Source of the DNA: Fidelibacterota bacterium
Lineage (GTDB): Bacteria; Fidelibacterota; UBA8477; JABMPR01
Assembly: GCA_018673925.1 (NCBI GenBank)
Contig: JABHBL010000038.1
Location: forward strand, 1-64,000
Direction of reading: 5' to 3'
DNA: 64,000 nt
The notes beneath the pieces are model-generated. The model worked only from the letters and a program-made list of their open reading frames with translations, ran no database searches and was not told the origin of the DNA. How positions within the stretch are numbered: the first letter of the stretch is position 1; each line of letters opens with the position of its first letter. Positions 50,330-59,816 of the stretch are shown piece after piece. A program made the translations under genes and the position numbers.

Positions 50330-51643
50330 ATGAGAAATATTTGTGTGATTGGAACAGGTTACGTGGGTCTCGTCAGTGGGGCTGGAATGGCAGATTTTGG
50401 AAATTCTGTTATTTGTGCAGACATTGATAAAAGTAAGATCGATATGCTTCAAGAGGGTGGAATTCCCATTTATGAACCAGGGTTAAAAGAACTGGTTGAT
50501 CGTAATGTAAATGCTGGCCGACTTACATTCAGCGCTGATGTTGAAACTTCAGTCAGGAATGCTGATGTCATTTTTATAGCAGTAGGTACACCTATGGGTG
50601 ATAATGGAGAAGCAGATCTTAGGGCCGTGGAAGCCGTCGCAACAACCATTGCTAAAAACCTGAACAGTTACAAAATTATTTGTACCAAATCTACTGTGCC
50701 GGTTGGTACTGGTGCCCGTTTGGAAGCCTTGATTGCCCAAGAGAAGGAATCTGATTATGAATTTGATGTGGTTTCCAATCCTGAATTCTTGAGGGAAGGG
50801 TCTGCGGTCAAAGATTTTCTGTTACCTGATAGAGTGGTTCTGGGTGTAAATACTGAAAGAGCTGCGGATGTCATGAAGCAAGTCTATCGCTCCCTCTTTA
50901 TTAATGAAACCCCAATGGTTATTACAAACGTCCCTTCATCAGAGATGATCAAGTATGCTTCAAACGCCTTTTTGGCTGTCAAAATATCTTTCATAAATGA
51001 AATGGCCAATCTGGCTGATAAAGTTGGGGCGGATGTCCATACTATTGCTAGAGCTATGGGTCTTGATGGTCGCATTAGCTCAAAGTTTCTTCATCCTGGA
51101 CCAGGTTATGGCGGCAGCTGTTTCCCAAAGGACACAGAGGCCCTCGTATATACAGGTGAACAGTACGGTGTTGATTTTCAGGTGGTTAAGGCTGCCATTG
51201 GAGCCAATAAGAATCAGAGAAATGTCATATTAGCAAAGGCTCAAGAACTTCTCCCTGAGATGAGTGGCAAAACTGTGGCGATACTTGGTCTGGCTTTTAA
51301 GGCCAATACGGACGATGTCAGGGATACACCAGCCTTGGAGATAATTGAAGGTTTAGAAGATGCAGGTGCAGTGGTAAAAGCTTATGACCCCATCGCTGCG
51401 GAGAACATGAAGAAGTTTTTCCTCCCCGGATTGGATACCCGCCAGACTGTGATCGAGACCGTACAGAATGCTGATCTCGTGATCATCCTGACAGAGTGGA
51501 ACGAACTGAGGGGACTGGGTCTAAAAGAATTAAAGTCACATCTCAGAGCTCCAAACATTGTAGATGCTCGCAATATCTTGAGTATCGATCAGTTAAAAGA
51601 ATTTGGCTATAACTACAGGAATGTAGGTCGTAGTAACATATAA
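50330..51643 (+). CDS. ugd: UDP-glucose 6-dehydrogenase
   Basis: A 437-residue nucleotide-sugar dehydrogenase that oxidises UDP-glucose to UDP-glucuronate for polysaccharide synthesis. The N-terminal Rossmann domain opens with ICVIGTGYVGLVSGAGMADFG; TKSTVPVGTG and NPEFLREGSAV are conserved; the catalytic Cys lies in GPGYGGSCFPKDTEAL, and the C-terminal half has LGLAFKANTDDVRDTPAL. These match the UDP-glucose type rather than the GlcNAc type. It is the first gene of the exopolysaccharide locus, after a possible terminator, with a gap of 34 bases to the next dehydrogenase. Confidence 0.94.
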   Translation: MRNICVIGTGYVGLVSGAGMADFGNSVICADIDKSKIDMLQEGGIPIYEPGLKELVDRNVNAGRLTFSADVETSVRNADVIFIAVGTPMGDNGEADLRAVEAVATTIAKNLNSYKIICTKSTVPVGTGARLEALIAQEKESDYEFDVVSNPEFLREGSAVKDFLLPDRVVLGVNTERAADVMKQVYRSLFINETPMVITNVPSSEMIKYASNAFLAVKISFINEMANLADKVGADVHTIARAMGLDGRISSKFLHPGPGYGGSCFPKDTEALVYTGEQYGVDFQVVKAAIGANKNQRNVILAKAQELLPEMSGKTVAILGLAFKANTDDVRDTPALEIIEGLEDAGAVVKAYDPIAAENMKKFFLPGLDTRQTVIETVQNADLVIILTEWNELRGLGLKELKSHLRAPNIVDARNILSIDQLKEFGYNYRNVGRSNI

Positions 51644-51677
51644 ACATTAAAGACTTCAGACATTGGGCGGATGAAAA

Positions 51678-52985
51678 TTGGAAAATTTATTAAAGCGAAT
51701 AGAGAACAAAGATATCACAGTAGGTATTGTAGGCCTTGGCTATGTAGGCCTGCCTCTAGCTGTTGAATTTGGTAATGCAGGTATCCGTACCATTGGTATT
51801 GATGTGAACCAGGCCAGAGTGGATCAGCTGAATGCCGGTGATAACTATATCCAGGATGTGAATGATGCTGAACTCAAAAACCTAGTTGATGCTGGTACCT
51901 TCACAGCCACAACAGACTTTTCAAGTATCAAGCACATCGATGCCATCTGTATAGCAGTTCCAACCCCCTTAAGTAAAACCAAAGATCCAGATATTACCTA
52001 TATCCTGGATGTGAACAAAGAACTGATCAAGTATGTCCACAAAAATCTTGTCATCGTACTGGAAAGCACCACCTACCCCGGCACAACCCGTGAACTCTTA
52101 CAGCCTGCCCTGGAAGCATCAGGATTAAAAGTGGGTACAGATGTATTCCTACTCTTCTCACCAGAGAGAGTGGATCCTGGTAACCCTGTCTTTCATACGA
52201 CCAATACCCCTAAGGTCATTGGTGGTGTTACTGAGAACTGCTTAAAGCTGGGTATGGCTGTCTATAGTCATGTTATGGATGAACTTGTACCCGTCTCATC
52301 ACCTGAAGCTGCTGAGCTCACCAAGCTTCTTGAAAACACTTTCAGAAGTATTAATATTGGTCTCGCCAATGAAATGGCCATTATGTGTGCCAAGCTGGGT
52401 GTCAATGTGTGGGAAGTGATTGATGCTGCTGCCACCAAGCCATTCGGTTTCATGAAGTTTACCCCTGGTCCTGGTTTGGGTGGTCACTGTATCCCCATTG
52501 ATCCTCACTATCTCTCCTGGAAGATGAGAACCCTGGACTATAAGGCTCGCTTTATTGAGTTGGCCAGTGAGATCAATGCTTCCATGCCTGAGTATGTTGT
52601 TGATCTGGTATCTGATGGTTTAAATGGTATGGCAAAGAGTATCAATGGTTCAAACATCCTGTTATTGGGTATGGCTTATAAGCCTGATATTGATGATGTG
52701 AGAGAATCTCCAGCATTGGATGTATATGCACTTCTTGAAGCCAAGGGTGCGAAGGTCAGCTTTCATGATCCCTATGTGAGTGAGATTAAGTTTGACTCAA
52801 GGATGGAATCTACTATTGATCTGGATATGGATAAACTCAAGGAGTATGATTGCGTGGTTATTACCACTAACCACTCCGAGTATGATATGAAAGCTATTGT
52901 AGAGAACTCCAGACTCATCGTTGATACCCGGAATGCTACTGTGGGAATCGGCAATGGTGAAGTGATTCGTTTAGGAGCTGGTTAA
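51678..52985 (+). CDS. UDP-N-acetyl-D-glucosamine/mannosamine 6-dehydrogenase-like
   Basis: A 435-residue dehydrogenase of the same superfamily but the WbpA/WecC branch: it opens with VGIVGLGYVGLPLAVEFGNAG and has CIAVPTPLSKTKDPD, LESTTYPGTTRELL, SPERVDPGN and the catalytic Cys in GPGLGGHCIPIDPHYLSWK, diagnostic of UDP-GlcNAc or UDP-ManNAc 6-dehydrogenases. The C-terminal half has LLLGMAYKPDIDDVRESPALDV (in part). It makes an N-acetylated uronic acid precursor. The start is TTG 51678 with GGCGGA upstream; a nearby ATG at 51671 is out of frame. Its stop overlaps the next ATG by one base. Confidence 0.92.
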   Translation: MENLLKRIENKDITVGIVGLGYVGLPLAVEFGNAGIRTIGIDVNQARVDQLNAGDNYIQDVNDAELKNLVDAGTFTATTDFSSIKHIDAICIAVPTPLSKTKDPDITYILDVNKELIKYVHKNLVIVLESTTYPGTTRELLQPALEASGLKVGTDVFLLFSPERVDPGNPVFHTTNTPKVIGGVTENCLKLGMAVYSHVMDELVPVSSPEAAELTKLLENTFRSINIGLANEMAIMCAKLGVNVWEVIDAAATKPFGFMKFTPGPGLGGHCIPIDPHYLSWKMRTLDYKARFIELASEINASMPEYVVDLVSDGLNGMAKSINGSNILLLGMAYKPDIDDVRESPALDVYALLEAKGAKVSFHDPYVSEIKFDSRMESTIDLDMDKLKEYDCVVITTNHSEYDMKAIVENSRLIVDTRNATVGIGNGEVIRLGAG

Positions 52986-54175
52986 TGAAAAAGATATTCC
53001 TCACAATAATAATGACTCTGATGGTAACATCAGGTTATGCTCAGCTCGATTCTGAGCAAGAATTGGCTGCAGAAGAAGATATTGTGTCTCCAGTCAAACC
53101 TGAAATCGTTTCAAACCTTGGCAACGTCCTGCTTGATCAGGTCATTGATGTTAGGTCTTATATTGTTGGACCAGGGGATAGGTTCAAAATAGCTGTTTCA
53201 GGACCCATAAAATCAGGTGGTGTTCTAGAAGTTTCTCCCACCGGTATGCTGATGGTGCCAGAGATTGGCCAAGTGGATGTAAAAAATAAAACCTTGGCAG
53301 AATCCATGGAAATGATTGAAGCATTGGTTAAAACCCAGGTTCAAGGTGCCAAAATATTTATTGATCTCTTGACAGTACGAGAGTTCAAGGTCATGGTGTA
53401 TGGAGCTGTCGATTTGCCAGGATTTCATAGAGTGAACGCTGCAATGCGCATTTATGAAATTGGGAAACTTGCTGGGTTAAAGCACATAGCTGACTTGTCA
53501 CAAATATACATTATTAAAGAATCAGGTGACACGCTCTCATGTAACTGGTTTAAACTCATAGACCAAGGTGATCTCAAACAGAATCCGTATCTTCAGGAAG
53601 GCGACAGGCTTTTTATCCCTTCAGCAACGCATGACAAAAATGTAATTGCAGTAAGGGGTGCTGCCGAGGTAAACGGCTATTATGCATTGGGTGCTAACGA
53701 ATCAGTATTCTCATTTATAAATAGATTTGTAAAATTGATGGAAGTCGCTGACATGAGTTCCATATTCATCATTCGTACTTCTGTGAAGGGTGAAGAGTAT
53801 ATCCGTATCGATAGGAATGACTTCCTGACCTTTGAATTGGTTGCCAATGATATCATCCAGCTATTGCGGGTCGAACCCATACGGGTAAATGGGTATGTAA
53901 ACGAACCTGGTGTTTTTGACTTTGTCCCAGGACAAACCGCACTTGACTATATTGCTACTGCAGGTGGAGCCATGCAAAATGGGGATGTTAAAAAGATTGC
54001 AGTTATTCGAGGAGATAAAACCATCAGGTATAATGCAGACACCATTCTTCAACCAGGTGATATTATAGAAGTGAAGAGAACCCGTTCTGATATTTTGTTT
54101 GGTGAGATCAGCATACTCCAATTTGTTACATCAACAGCTACAATCGTGCTTAGCTACCTAGCGATAACTAAATAA
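52985..54175 (+). CDS. Polysaccharide export protein, Wza-like (SLBB)
   Basis: A 396-residue envelope protein. A signal peptide (MKKIFLTIIMTLMVTSGYAQ) without a lipobox Cys is followed by the Poly_export domain (about 55-140: YIVGPGDRFKIAVSGP, VSPTGMLMVPEIGQVDV) and two to three SLBB-type ubiquitin-like modules (FKVMVYGAVDLPGFHRV; VIAVRGAAEVNGYYAL; IRVNGYVNEPGVFDF). A hydrophobic helix near the C-terminus (ILQFVTSTATIVLSYLAI) may be the membrane-spanning segment. It is expected to form the export channel for the polysaccharide, working with the Wzz-like protein encoded 15 bases downstream. Confidence 0.9.
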   Translation: MKKIFLTIIMTLMVTSGYAQLDSEQELAAEEDIVSPVKPEIVSNLGNVLLDQVIDVRSYIVGPGDRFKIAVSGPIKSGGVLEVSPTGMLMVPEIGQVDVKNKTLAESMEMIEALVKTQVQGAKIFIDLLTVREFKVMVYGAVDLPGFHRVNAAMRIYEIGKLAGLKHIADLSQIYIIKESGDTLSCNWFKLIDQGDLKQNPYLQEGDRLFIPSATHDKNVIAVRGAAEVNGYYALGANESVFSFINRFVKLMEVADMSSIFIIRTSVKGEEYIRIDRNDFLTFELVANDIIQLLRVEPIRVNGYVNEPGVFDFVPGQTALDYIATAGGAMQNGDVKKIAVIRGDKTIRYNADTILQPGDIIEVKRTRSDILFGEISILQFVTSTATIVLSYLAITK

Positions 54176-54190
54176 CCTAGAGATTGAATT

Positions 54191-55306
54191 ATGAGCTCAA
54201 ATGTGAACACGTCAAATGGTGATCTGAAGGGATTGATCCTTCTATTCTGGGATTATCGAAAATTTATCATAGGGATTACCAGTTTCGCTGCGATTACATC
54301 AGTTATCGTTAGTCTGGTTTTGCCAGTCGCCTATCGAGCCACGGCCATCATTCTACCCCCCACGGTTGACGGGGGAGGAATGGGTATCGCCTCGCTCCTC
54401 AGTGGTCTACCTTTTGGTGGCATGGGGATGGATGGTATGGGGCAGGCAACAAATAATTATTTGTCCATTCTTAACAGTAGAACTATGGGTGAACGTGTAT
54501 TGAAAGAATTCGACCTCATGGCAGAATATGAATCTGAATTCATCGAAGAGGCCCTAGATGCACTGGCAGGCAACTCCAAATTTGTTCTTCATGATGAAGG
54601 AACTTTGGCAATAACAGTTTTTGACGGGGATCAAGACCGTGTAGCCCACATAACCAATTACTTTGTTCAGCAACTGGATAGTATCAACAAAGAGCTGACT
54701 AAAGAAAGAGCTGGAAATAATAGATCCTTTATTGAAAAGCGACTAACTCAAGTTTATGCTGAAGCCGCAGTAGCGGAAAATAAACTAAAGCTCTTCCAGG
54801 AAGAAAATGGGGCTTACTCGTTGGAAGTCCAAGCAGAGGAAAGCATCCGGGCCTTGGCCAGTATTGAAGCTGATATCATAAAAAAAGAGATTGAACTGGA
54901 TGTGATGCAGATAAGCATGAATAGCGACCATCCTGAGGTTCTTTTCCTGAAAAAAGAAATATCTACACTGAATGCCTCTCTGGATAACCTAATCATGGCT
55001 AGCGAGAACGATAGAATTCTTAAATCACCTGGGAATCTCCCTGCACTGGTTGTTGAATATGCGCGATTGCTCAGAGATGTAACCGCCAAGAACGCTGTCC
55101 TCGAATTCCTCATCCCAGAGTACGAACAAGCCAGAATTCAGGAAGTCAGAGATACGCCTACCGTTCAGGTGTTGGATCATGCACAAAGACCTTCCAAAAA
55201 ATCAAAACCTTTCAGAGCACTTATTGTGATGCTCTCAACCATGTCAGGATTTTTTGGAAGCCTGTACTTCATCCTATTTAGAAAAAAATACTGGCACCTA
55301 ACCTGA
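54191..55306 (+). CDS. Chain-length determinant protein, Wzz/GumC family
   Basis: A 371-residue inner-membrane protein with two transmembrane helices (about 23-45 and 347-363) flanking a periplasmic coiled-coil domain, the classical Wzz/PCP arrangement. A Gly/Met-rich loop (about 60-85) follows the first helix, and the second helix is preceded by a Pro-rich segment (DHAQRPSKKSKPFRAL). There is no kinase domain, so it is a PCP-1/2b type that controls polymer length. It lies between the Wza-like and Wzy-like genes, as expected for a Wzx/Wzy-dependent system. Confidence 0.88.
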   Translation: MSSNVNTSNGDLKGLILLFWDYRKFIIGITSFAAITSVIVSLVLPVAYRATAIILPPTVDGGGMGIASLLSGLPFGGMGMDGMGQATNNYLSILNSRTMGERVLKEFDLMAEYESEFIEEALDALAGNSKFVLHDEGTLAITVFDGDQDRVAHITNYFVQQLDSINKELTKERAGNNRSFIEKRLTQVYAEAAVAENKLKLFQEENGAYSLEVQAEESIRALASIEADIIKKEIELDVMQISMNSDHPEVLFLKKEISTLNASLDNLIMASENDRILKSPGNLPALVVEYARLLRDVTAKNAVLEFLIPEYEQARIQEVRDTPTVQVLDHAQRPSKKSKPFRALIVMLSTMSGFFGSLYFILFRKKYWHLT

Positions 55307-55360
55307 CACCCGATATGGGTCATCTGAGATCTTGGATCCTCCTCTACCTTTGAGATTAAA

Positions 55361-56596
55361 TTGAGTATTAGCTTAAATAGCATTATCGAAAAAAATATCG
55401 AATATGTTCCTCCTGTAATAATCTCGATAAATCACAAGAAGTTGAATGAATGGCTCGCCTTCTTATTTATTTTCACATATCTCATTTTTCAGCCATTTGT
55501 TAAATATAATGAAAACGTATATGGGGGTTTTCGTTTCAATATTACCCTGATTAATGCTTTCATTTTAATTCTGATTATTGCCAATAGTCTTTTCTTAATT
55601 CGTTCTTTCAATTACCGCCGACTTCCCCTGGTGGTGATAATTTTTATTCAGATTATTCTCATTCAATTATTATCGTATTATTGGATCAAAGACTACTCAT
55701 TCCATTCAACGCTGATCTATGTAAAAACACTTTCAAAGTCTCTGATTGCTTCAAGTTTGTGGCTTTTTGCTGGGGCTTATTTATACAAGATTATAAGTGG
55801 TGCAAATTATCGTCGGATATTGCGAATATCCTGGACCCTACTGAGCATCTTTTTTATCTATAATTCAGTTCTCAATGCACTCAGGTTTTCCATTGATCTA
55901 GGTGATAATTTGATCTATCTCATGTTGGCGGACAATTACGCTATTTTAGCGATTTTTGCTGTACACGCTACTCGATCCAAAGTAGTGCGACACTTTATTT
56001 TTATTTTGAGTATAGTTACACTATTTGCACTACTCTCCAGGTCATCGCTCTACTTTTTTGTCGCCGTTTATATTTTGTATCTCTACCGAGAGAATAAGAA
56101 GCTCCTATTTATGATGTTGTTGCTAAGCTTCATTCTGGCATTAAATGCATCCTCCGATATGAAGGAGGGTCGTATGCTGAAGATGGTTTTCGGTGGACCA
56201 GACAAATCTGCCAGCATGAGATATGATATGCTGATGGATGGGATCAACTCCATAAAGGAGAATTGGTTTACAGGACAGTTTATGGGTGATATCAATGAGT
56301 ACGCTGGGACGGAGGGGTATTATATCCACAACTATCTAGCGATTTGGCGACAATATGGTCTGATACCATTTGTGGTTATCATCCTGACCATCATTGTCAA
56401 TCAGTTCAAACTTGGTATGGATTGGTTAAAAAATGCACCCTTGAAACCAGTTGACATGTTGCTCTTCTATTTTTCCATGTTTGTAATATTTGAAATCGTA
56501 TTCGCTCGAACTTTTGATCATCCGTTTATATGGATGAGTTTTGTCCCAGCCATGCAATATTTCCGAAGCAAAGTTGATCTGGAAACTGTAAGATGA
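55361..56596 (+). CDS. O-antigen/exopolysaccharide polymerase, Wzy-like
   Basis: A 411-residue polytopic membrane protein with ten or more hydrophobic segments and a large extracytoplasmic loop (about 265-330, GPDKSASMRYDMLMDGINSI ... YYIHNYLAIWRQYG), the form of Wzy polymerases and WaaL ligases. Sequence conservation in this class is low, so the assignment rests on topology and on the locus. The start is TTG 55361, preceded by only a weak GAG site. Its stop overlaps the next ATG (ATGA). Confidence 0.75.
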   Translation: MSISLNSIIEKNIEYVPPVIISINHKKLNEWLAFLFIFTYLIFQPFVKYNENVYGGFRFNITLINAFILILIIANSLFLIRSFNYRRLPLVVIIFIQIILIQLLSYYWIKDYSFHSTLIYVKTLSKSLIASSLWLFAGAYLYKIISGANYRRILRISWTLLSIFFIYNSVLNALRFSIDLGDNLIYLMLADNYAILAIFAVHATRSKVVRHFIFILSIVTLFALLSRSSLYFFVAVYILYLYRENKKLLFMMLLLSFILALNASSDMKEGRMLKMVFGGPDKSASMRYDMLMDGINSIKENWFTGQFMGDINEYAGTEGYYIHNYLAIWRQYGLIPFVVIILTIIVNQFKLGMDWLKNAPLKPVDMLLFYFSMFVIFEIVFARTFDHPFIWMSFVPAMQYFRSKVDLETVR

Positions 56597-57729
56597 AAAT
56601 TCTACATGTAAACTATCTTCCATCCGCAATTGTGCTGAAGGATAAAAAAATCAAAGATATGGCAGAAGCATCCCTGAAGGCTGCTCTTGATTTCGAATTT
56701 TTGATATTAAATACCACAGTTGAGAAAATAGAAGAAAATCTTAGCTATGTCAAAATCCGCTTCCCCGGTAACCGCCTGCTAAAAGTGGTTGCTCAAAAAC
56801 TGTTTAGATACAGGTACATAGAAAAGTATACCGACCTGGATAAGTATGATCGGATCATTCTGAGATACCCTTTAGCATTCGGGTTTGGGTTGAACCGATT
56901 TTACAAGAGGTATGGCCATAAAATATTTACGGAGCACCACACCAATGAAGGGGCTGAGTTACTCAAAATTGGGTCTATAGGCATGCTTGGTAGGGTATTT
57001 TCCTGGTATGAGAATTATCGAAAGGGGACGATCCTCAAAAAATGTAGAGGTATTATTGGTGTGACTGATGAAATTCGCCAGCATGAATTGTCTTTTTGCC
57101 CTGATTTAGCTTCTCACACCATGAGTAATGGTATTAATGTGAAATCAGTTAAATCTTCGAGTCGGCAAGAATCCAGAGATGATCATTTAAATATTATTTT
57201 TCTAGCAGCCAGGTTTGCACCCTGGCATGGACTTGACTATGCGATCCAGGGGCTTGGAGAGTATTCTGGAAAGACTCCCATCGTTTTGCACATTGTAGGG
57301 AATATCAATCACATAAGTAACAGAATCGAGTTTGTCGACCGTAGAAATGCTATGATTAAGTTTCATGGTGAGCTCCATGGAAAGGAGCTGGATACCTTGT
57401 TTGATCAAATGGATTTAGGAATTTCCAGTCTAGGTATTCACCGAGTAGGTCTTCAGGAAGCCAGTGTGTTAAAATCGCGAGAGTATTTTGCCCGAGGTCT
57501 CCCTTTTGTCTATGCATACTCTGACAGTGACCTAAATGAAGAAGAAAGTTATGCACTTCGTGTTCATGTGAGGGAGACGAACCATTTGAATTTCGAAGAG
57601 CTTGTTATTTTCTACGAGGGCACCAAGCAAATCCCTGCATTAGGAAATGTCATGAGAAAAGAGGCGATCCAGAAAATTGATTGGGCCGCCAAACTTGAGA
57701 AATTGCACGATTTTGTTGTGGATAATTAA
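56593..57729 (+). CDS. Glycosyltransferase, GT4-like
   Basis: A 378-residue soluble glycosyltransferase of likely GT-B fold. The N-terminal half begins with KILHVNYLPSA and includes FTEHHTNEGAEL; the C-terminal half has IIFLAARFAPWHGLDYAIQ (linker to the nucleotide-sugar domain), LHIVGNI, IKFHGELHGKELDTLFDQMDLGI (in part) and LKSREYFARGLPFVYAYSD, the region where the GT4 E-x7-E motif usually lies. It probably adds a sugar to the lipid-linked repeat unit at the cytoplasmic face of the inner membrane. The donor and acceptor are unknown. It overlaps its upstream gene by 4 bases and its downstream gene by 1. Confidence 0.82.
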   Translation: MKILHVNYLPSAIVLKDKKIKDMAEASLKAALDFEFLILNTTVEKIEENLSYVKIRFPGNRLLKVVAQKLFRYRYIEKYTDLDKYDRIILRYPLAFGFGLNRFYKRYGHKIFTEHHTNEGAELLKIGSIGMLGRVFSWYENYRKGTILKKCRGIIGVTDEIRQHELSFCPDLASHTMSNGINVKSVKSSSRQESRDDHLNIIFLAARFAPWHGLDYAIQGLGEYSGKTPIVLHIVGNINHISNRIEFVDRRNAMIKFHGELHGKELDTLFDQMDLGISSLGIHRVGLQEASVLKSREYFARGLPFVYAYSDSDLNEEESYALRVHVRETNHLNFEELVIFYEGTKQIPALGNVMRKEAIQKIDWAAKLEKLHDFVVDN

Positions 57730-58952
57730 TGTCTTTTAGAAAGCTACTCCTAAAAAATCCCATAGTTAAAAAGGGTATAAAGTGGTTCTACATAAGATTG
57801 GGTAGTGTGATTGGCAATTTTATTCCAAAAGTAAAATTGAGTCCTGGCGTGAGTCTCTCACGATATTTCACAGATAACGATTTATTTTTCGGATACTATG
57901 ATTTGAATCCAATTCACAATAATAGATTACTTGCACACGAAATAAGGAGTGATTTAGTCCATTTGCTGAGTATTGATCTGGAAACAGGTGATTTTCAAAA
58001 TATCGCGAAAACGACCGCCTGGAATTATCAACAAGGTGCTCGACTTGGGTGGTGTAGAAATAATGAGAATCAAGTATACTATAACACACTTAGCTCCAAT
58101 TCAATACAAACTAATCTTGTGGATCTGGAGAATAAACAGCGACAAGTGTTTGCCACTCCTCTGCAAGTAGCGAATGACAACTTTGACAGCATTATTTCGG
58201 TAAATATTGCTCAAATAAATAAATATAACCCTGAGTATGGCTATAAAATTGAGACCCGAGACGAAGATCAGCTTAGCCAGAATGATAGCCAGGGATGCGG
58301 TTTATTTCTTTACGATATGCACACATCAATGAACCATTGTTTGATTCCCTTAGAGATGATTTTATGTCACGACAGCTGTGAGGGAGCGACCCCCACAAAT
58401 AGTGAAATTAATCATGTTACCTATTCTCCAGATGAGTCACATCTGGCATTCATACACCGTTGGTATCTGAAGGGTGGAAAAAGAAAGTCTCGACTACTGA
58501 TCTATGATATTGAATCTAAGTTAATGACCACTGTGCTGGCCAACGGGATGGTCTCTCATTACTGCTGGCAGGATAAGGACAATATTTTTGTTTATGGATG
58601 TGCCAGGAATGGACAGGATTGTTTTATGACCTACCATATTCTAACACATTCCACTACCACTCATACCGCTCTGTCGGGGCGAGGAGACGGACACCCCTCA
58701 GTTTCTCCAGACAAAGAGTGGATCGTCTTGGACACCTACCCCGGGATTTCCCGTCACCAGCACCTCTATCTTTACAATGTTGTGACAAAAGAGGTGAAAA
58801 CTGTTGGATCATTTTACAGTCCACGGAAATATTCAAACGCTCAGCGATGTGATTTGCATCCACGGTGGAGTACAGACGGTCAGATAGTCATTGATACAAC
58901 GCATACTGGCAAACGGGAGATATGTCTCATCGATGTATCCAGCATATTATAA
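57729..58952 (+). CDS. Beta-propeller-like protein in polysaccharide locus, unknown function
   Basis: A 407-residue protein with repeats of the TolB/WD40-like propeller type: HVTYSPDESHLAFIHRW, SHYCWQDKDNIFVYG, GHPSVSPDKEWIVLDTYPG and DLHPRWSTDGQIVIDTTHTG, each a blade ending in a short strand. Conserved Asp, His and Cys residues (HDSCEGA; GRGDGHPS; RCDLHPRWS) hint at metal or ligand binding. No signal peptide is evident; a basic N-terminus with a short hydrophobic patch is present. It sits between two glycosyltransferases with one-base overlap upstream and none downstream, so it belongs to the pathway. It might modify or bind the glycan; I cannot name a function. Confidence 0.65.
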   Translation: MSFRKLLLKNPIVKKGIKWFYIRLGSVIGNFIPKVKLSPGVSLSRYFTDNDLFFGYYDLNPIHNNRLLAHEIRSDLVHLLSIDLETGDFQNIAKTTAWNYQQGARLGWCRNNENQVYYNTLSSNSIQTNLVDLENKQRQVFATPLQVANDNFDSIISVNIAQINKYNPEYGYKIETRDEDQLSQNDSQGCGLFLYDMHTSMNHCLIPLEMILCHDSCEGATPTNSEINHVTYSPDESHLAFIHRWYLKGGKRKSRLLIYDIESKLMTTVLANGMVSHYCWQDKDNIFVYGCARNGQDCFMTYHILTHSTTTHTALSGRGDGHPSVSPDKEWIVLDTYPGISRHQHLYLYNVVTKEVKTVGSFYSPRKYSNAQRCDLHPRWSTDGQIVIDTTHTGKREICLIDVSSIL

Positions 58953-59762
58953 ATGAAGAATTTCTGCAAGGATTTAACGGTTGGAATACCATATCATTGG
59001 GGATCCGATCCCTCTCAATTGATCGAAACACTTGATTCAGTTATTGGCCAATCCCTAAGAGCAGGTTGCTGTCATTTAATTCAAAATGGAAACGTTTCAG
59101 ACCAGATATGTGAAATTGTTGATGGTTATACCAGCAAGCATGCTGAGTTTAAAAAGATCCATGTGGAGAAAAGGGGTCTGGCAGCAGCCCTGAATACTAG
59201 TCTTTTACAATGCACTACACGCTATTATGCGCGTATGGACTCTGATGATATTGCTTTACCTCAACGATTTGAAAAACAAATAAGTTATCTCGAAGCGCAT
59301 GAAGATGTACAAATTCTAGGAGGATGGGCCAAAGAGTTTAGTACTTCTGAAGGAGTAGCAAATTCAGTTCTGAAGCAAATGCCTGTTGACCAACAGGAGA
59401 TGCAGAATTGGTTTCACTATAGAAACCCTTTTATTCACTCGACCATTGTCTTTCGAACTGAAGTGTTTAAAAACATTGGTTACTATGATGAAACTTATTT
59501 GACAGATCAGGATCTAGAGCTCTGGGGGAGAGCCATAAATGCCAATGTACAGCTGGCCAATATCCCGGAAGTTCTAATATATTTTCGTACAGATAATGTG
59601 ATAGGAAGGCGTTCTCAATTTAGTGCAATTAAACGTCAGGCAGTCGCCAGGTTTAGTGTCACTACCTATTCCTTAAAATACAATTTATTGAAATTGGCCG
59701 CACTGACATTCAGATTGATGCCTAGGTGGATCCAGAAACTTGGTTATAAAAATCTGAGATGA
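58953..59762 (+). CDS. Glycosyltransferase family 2
   Basis: A 269-residue GT-A type enzyme. It opens with LTVGIPYHWGSDPSQLIETLDSVIGQS (in part), has KRGLAAALNTSLLQ, the catalytic D-x-D region ARMDSDDIALPQRFEKQISYL (in part) and the acceptor-side motif TDQDLELWGRA (ED/DxD-W type). These are typical of GT2 enzymes that build O-antigen or exopolysaccharide repeat units on undecaprenyl phosphate. No transmembrane helix is present. The gene starts at the next base after the propeller gene stop; the gap to the flippase gene is 54 bases. Confidence 0.9.
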   Translation: MKNFCKDLTVGIPYHWGSDPSQLIETLDSVIGQSLRAGCCHLIQNGNVSDQICEIVDGYTSKHAEFKKIHVEKRGLAAALNTSLLQCTTRYYARMDSDDIALPQRFEKQISYLEAHEDVQILGGWAKEFSTSEGVANSVLKQMPVDQQEMQNWFHYRNPFIHSTIVFRTEVFKNIGYYDETYLTDQDLELWGRAINANVQLANIPEVLIYFRTDNVIGRRSQFSAIKRQAVARFSVTTYSLKYNLLKLAALTFRLMPRWIQKLGYKNLR

Positions 59763-59816
59763 TGATTGACTATCAATCCGCCTTCGATACGTATGTTTCC
59801 AGCTCAGGATTGACCT

